Shown here piece after piece: positions 12,333-14,765 of a stretch of 14,765 nt of DNA. The stretch is taken from positions 1 through 14,765 of the forward strand of contig CAAGKD010000060.1 of the NCBI GenBank assembly GCA_900770335.1, given 5' to 3'. Both the position numbers and the translations under genes were made by a program. A model generated the notes under the pieces. That model was not told the origin of the DNA and did no database searches. It was given only the letters and a program-made list of their open reading frames with translations. This stretch comes from an uncultured Sutterella sp. GTDB taxonomy: Bacteria; Pseudomonadota; Gammaproteobacteria; Burkholderiales; Burkholderiaceae_F. The number at the start of each line of letters is the position of its first letter. Position 1 is the first letter of the stretch.

Positions 12333-14765
12333 TCACCCCCTCCTCAGCCGCCCGAGCATCCGCTCGAGCGCCGCATAGAAGACCGGCGTGAAGAGAATGC
12401 CTATCACGCTCGCGAGCACCATGCCCGCGAAGGTCGTGACGCCGATCGCCTGGCGGCTTCCCGAGCCCGCTCCGGTCGCGAACACCATCGGCAGCACGCC
12501 GAAGATGAAGGACCAGGCCGTCATCATCACCGCGCGGAAGCGCTGCCCCGCGCCCGCGATCGCCGCGTCGTTCGCGCTCATGCCCTCCTCGCGGCGGGCC
12601 TTGGAGAACTCCACCATAAGAATGGCGCTCTTGGCCGAAAGACCCACAAGCATCACGAGGCCGAGCTGCGCGTAGATCGAGAGGTCGAGCCCCCAGAGCT
12701 TCAGGCCCGCGAGGCCGCCCGTGATCGCGAAGACGACCGAGAGCATGACGGACACCGGCATCATCCAGCTCTCGTACTGCGCAACAAGGAAGAGATACGC
12801 GAAAAGGAACGCGAGCCCGGTGAAGAGCGCCACCTCGCCGGAGTTCTCGACCTGCTGCCGGCTCATGCCGGTCCACTCGATCGAATAACCTGCGGGGAGC
12901 TTCATCGAGGCGATCCGCGAGAGCACCTCGCCCTCGCTCGCGCCGCCCGCGGTCTGCACGTTGATCGAGGCCGAGCGCATCTTGTTGAAGCGCGAGAGCT
13001 CCGAGGCGCCCGTCTCGTACGAGACCGTTCCGATCGCCGAGAGCGGAACGAGCGAGCCCGAGGCGTTGACGACCGAGATCTCCTCGATCGACTCGACCGT
13101 CGCGCGCCGGCCCGGCTCGGCCTGCATGATGACCTCGTAGTTGTTGTTGCCCTGCGTGAAGTCGTTGATGTAGTAGGACGCGAGCGCGTTCTGCAGGGCC
13201 GAGTAGGCGTCCGAAGCCGAGACGCCGAGGAGCTCGGCCTTGGCGCGGTCGAGCGTGTAGCGCAGCTGCACCGTGTCCGCGCGGAACCCCGACATCGCCG
13301 AGCTCACGCCAGGAAGGCCCTTCAAGTCCTTCGCCAGCCCGTCCGCGGCCGCGGCGATCTCGGAGGCCGTCGCGCCCGAGCCCGCGCAGAGCTCGAAGGA
13401 GACGCCGCCCATCGCGCCGAGCCCCATGAGGGCGGGCGGCGTGAAGGCGGTCACCTCGGCCGAGGCCATGTCGCGCGTTCCCGTCTGGATTTTGTTCATG
13501 ATGGACTTCACGGACCGGTCCGGATCCGTGCGCTCGTCCCAAGGGTCGAGGTCCGCGATGCACATCGCGACGTTCTCGCCCGAGCCGCTCATCATGCTCA
13601 TGCCCGACATCGTCATCGTCGAGCGCACGCCGGGAATGGCGGCGATCGTCCCGCGCATCTCGGTCATGGCCGCCTCGGTGCGTTTCTGCGCCGCGCCAGG
13701 GGCGAGCTCCATGTTGACCATCACGACGCCCTTGTCCTCCTGCGGCAGGAACGACGCGGGCAGGAGCCGGTAGAGCGTCGCCGCCCCCGCGCAGACGAGC
13801 GCGAAGGCCGCGAGCGCGAGCGGCATGGCGTGAAGCAGTCCCTTGACGACCGAGAGGTACCGGTCCCTCAGAAACCCGATCGCCCCCTCGGCGGCCCGGA
13901 GAAGAACGCCGCCCGAGCCCGCCTCGCGGCGGCGCAGGAGGAGCGCGCAGAGGGCCGGCGAGAGCGTGAGCGCGACCACGGTCGAGAGGCACAGGGCGAT
14001 GCACATGCTCGCCGCGAACTGCTTGTAGATCTCGCCCGTCATCCCGGAGTAGAAGAGAAGCGGCGCGTAGCACGCGACCGTGACGAGCGTCGTCGCGATG
14101 ACCGCGCCCGTGATCTCGCGCATGCTCTTCAAGGCCGCCTCCCGGGGCTCGAGCCCCTCGTCGATCAGGCGCTGCGCGTTCTCGACGACGACGATCGCGT
14201 CGTCGACGAGCGAGCCGATGACGAGGATGAGGCCGAAGAGCGTGAGCGTGTTGACCGAAAAGCCGAGGAGCCAGAGGACGGCGAAGGTGCCGAGGAGCGA
14301 CACCGGAATCGCCGAGGCCGGCACGATGGTCGCGCGCCAGTCGCCCAGGAAGAGCCACGTGACGCCGATCACGAGCGCGAGCGCCGCGGCGAGAGTCGTC
14401 ACCATCTCGGTCATCGAAACCTTGATGAACTCCGTGGGGTCGTAGCCGAAGACGTAGGAGACCCCCTCGGGGAAGCTCGGCTTCCAGCGCTTGAGCTCGG
14501 CCTTGACGCGGTTCATCGTCGAGAGGGCGTTGGCGTCCGGAACCCGGTAGAGCCCCACGCCCACGGACTCCTTGCCGTCGTGGAGCACGTCGCCCGCATA
14601 GGATTCGCTGCCGAGCTCGACGCGCGCGACGTCGCGCAGGAGCACCTGCCGGCCCGACTGCAGATCGTTGCGCACGACGATGCGCTCGAACTCGTCGGCG
14701 GTTCTCAAGCGCCCCGTGACGTTGAGCTTGTACTGGATCCAGGGGCTCGCGCCCTCCGCACCGAC
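12333..14765 (-). CDS. RND multidrug efflux pump inner-membrane subunit (AcrB/MexB-like), N-terminus outside window
   Basis: Predicted proton-driven trimeric efflux transporter of the HAE1 family; 810 residues are visible of about 1,040. The frame is open to the right edge, so roughly the first 230 residues lie beyond it; the TTG at 14708 is not a start. Visible parts correspond to AcrB from the LLRDVA(R/K)(V/I)ELG porter segment, through the first transmembrane bundle with the proton-relay VDDAIVVVEN (both Asp codons at 14199-14204), the second porter domain, and the second bundle with GLSAKSAILMVEF (relay Lys) and the ATGAGSGSRQAIG segment. The C-terminal RLRRG ends close to the last helix, shorter than AcrB's tail. 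It should work with a membrane-fusion adaptor, probably encoded to the right, and an outer-membrane channel; neither is in view. Drug specificity cannot be read. Confidence 0.95.
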   Translation of the reverse strand, partial: VGAEGASPWIQYKLNVTGRLRTADEFERIVVRNDLQSGRQVLLRDVARVELGSESYAGDVLHDGKESVGVGLYRVPDANALSTMNRVKAELKRWKPSFPEGVSYVFGYDPTEFIKVSMTEMVTTLAAALALVIGVTWLFLGDWRATIVPASAIPVSLLGTFAVLWLLGFSVNTLTLFGLILVIGSLVDDAIVVVENAQRLIDEGLEPREAALKSMREITGAVIATTLVTVACYAPLLFYSGMTGEIYKQFAASMCIALCLSTVVALTLSPALCALLLRRREAGSGGVLLRAAEGAIGFLRDRYLSVVKGLLHAMPLALAAFALVCAGAATLYRLLPASFLPQEDKGVVMVNMELAPGAAQKRTEAAMTEMRGTIAAIPGVRSTMTMSGMSMMSGSGENVAMCIADLDPWDERTDPDRSVKSIMNKIQTGTRDMASAEVTAFTPPALMGLGAMGGVSFELCAGSGATASEIAAAADGLAKDLKGLPGVSSAMSGFRADTVQLRYTLDRAKAELLGVSASDAYSALQNALASYYINDFTQGNNNYEVIMQAEPGRRATVESIEEISVVNASGSLVPLSAIGTVSYETGASELSRFNKMRSASINVQTAGGASEGEVLSRIASMKLPAGYSIEWTGMSRQQVENSGEVALFTGLAFLFAYLFLVAQYESWMMPVSVMLSVVFAITGGLAGLKLWGLDLSIYAQLGLVMLVGLSAKSAILMVEFSKARREEGMSANDAAIAGAGQRFRAVMMTAWSFIFGVLPMVFATGAGSGSRQAIGVTTFAGMVLASVIGILFTPVFYAALERMLGRLRRG

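Noticed and set aside
12274..14358. A 694-codon minus-strand frame overlapping the RND pump
   Set aside because: It is a shifted frame of the pump gene; the real frame shows the VDDAIVVVEN and GLSAKSAIL relay motifs.
14706..14708. TTG at 14708 as the start of the RND gene
   Set aside because: The frame continues to the right edge with AcrB-like sequence, so the codon encodes an internal Leu.
1..14765. CRISPR arrays, rRNA, tRNA, transposases or attachment sites
   Set aside because: I found no regularly spaced repeats, no tRNA-like cloverleaf, no rRNA sequence and no transposase or integrase motifs; this was by eye only.

Overview
The window is 14.8 kb of GC-rich, gene-dense bacterial DNA. 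A close PflB homologue, Tat/Sec-exported enzymes, an RND pump and a periplasmic flavin reductase point to an anaerobic or microaerophilic Gram-negative. My best guess is a gut betaproteobacterium of the Sutterellaceae (Sutterella-like). That placement rests on general impression, not on a marker gene.

Layout from left to right: the C-terminal half of pyruvate formate-lyase (+), followed by a strong hairpin terminator; a small ABM-family monooxygenase-like protein (+); an Ogt-type DNA methyltransferase (+); an exported alpha/beta-hydrolase lipoprotein (+); a TetR-family regulator (-); a periplasmic FMN/FAD urocanate reductase-like enzyme (-); a 377-bp divergent promoter region with three related palindromes; an exported histidine ammonia-lyase-like enzyme (+); an MFS transporter (+); an AAA-ATPase-like/PD-(D/E)XK protein (-); and the C-terminal three quarters of an AcrB-type RND pump (-), running off the right edge.

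The centre (4416-9015, perhaps to 10408) is the interesting part. An ammonia-lyase with a signal peptide and the Ser-His selectivity pair of histidine ammonia-lyases faces, across a shared control region, an exported reductase. That reductase has a covalent-FMN motif and the Tyr/Asp/Arg/His/Arg set expected of urocanate reductase (UrdA). Together they predict a periplasmic route from histidine to urocanate plus ammonia and then to imidazole propionate, with urocanate as terminal electron acceptor. Two things make it unusual. The lyase is exported, whereas classical HutH is cytosolic. And its active-site loop lacks the Ala-Ser-Gly triad that forms the MIO electrophile, so either it uses different chemistry or it is not a conventional lyase.

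The control region holds three palindromes built on ACCGACCG/CGGTCGGT. One lies exactly in the spacer of a good sigma70-type promoter for the reductase. A TetR-family protein encoded just downstream of the reductase is the obvious candidate to bind them. No histidine-utilisation genes (hutU, hutI), no electron-donor cytochrome and no ApbE flavin transferase are in the window.
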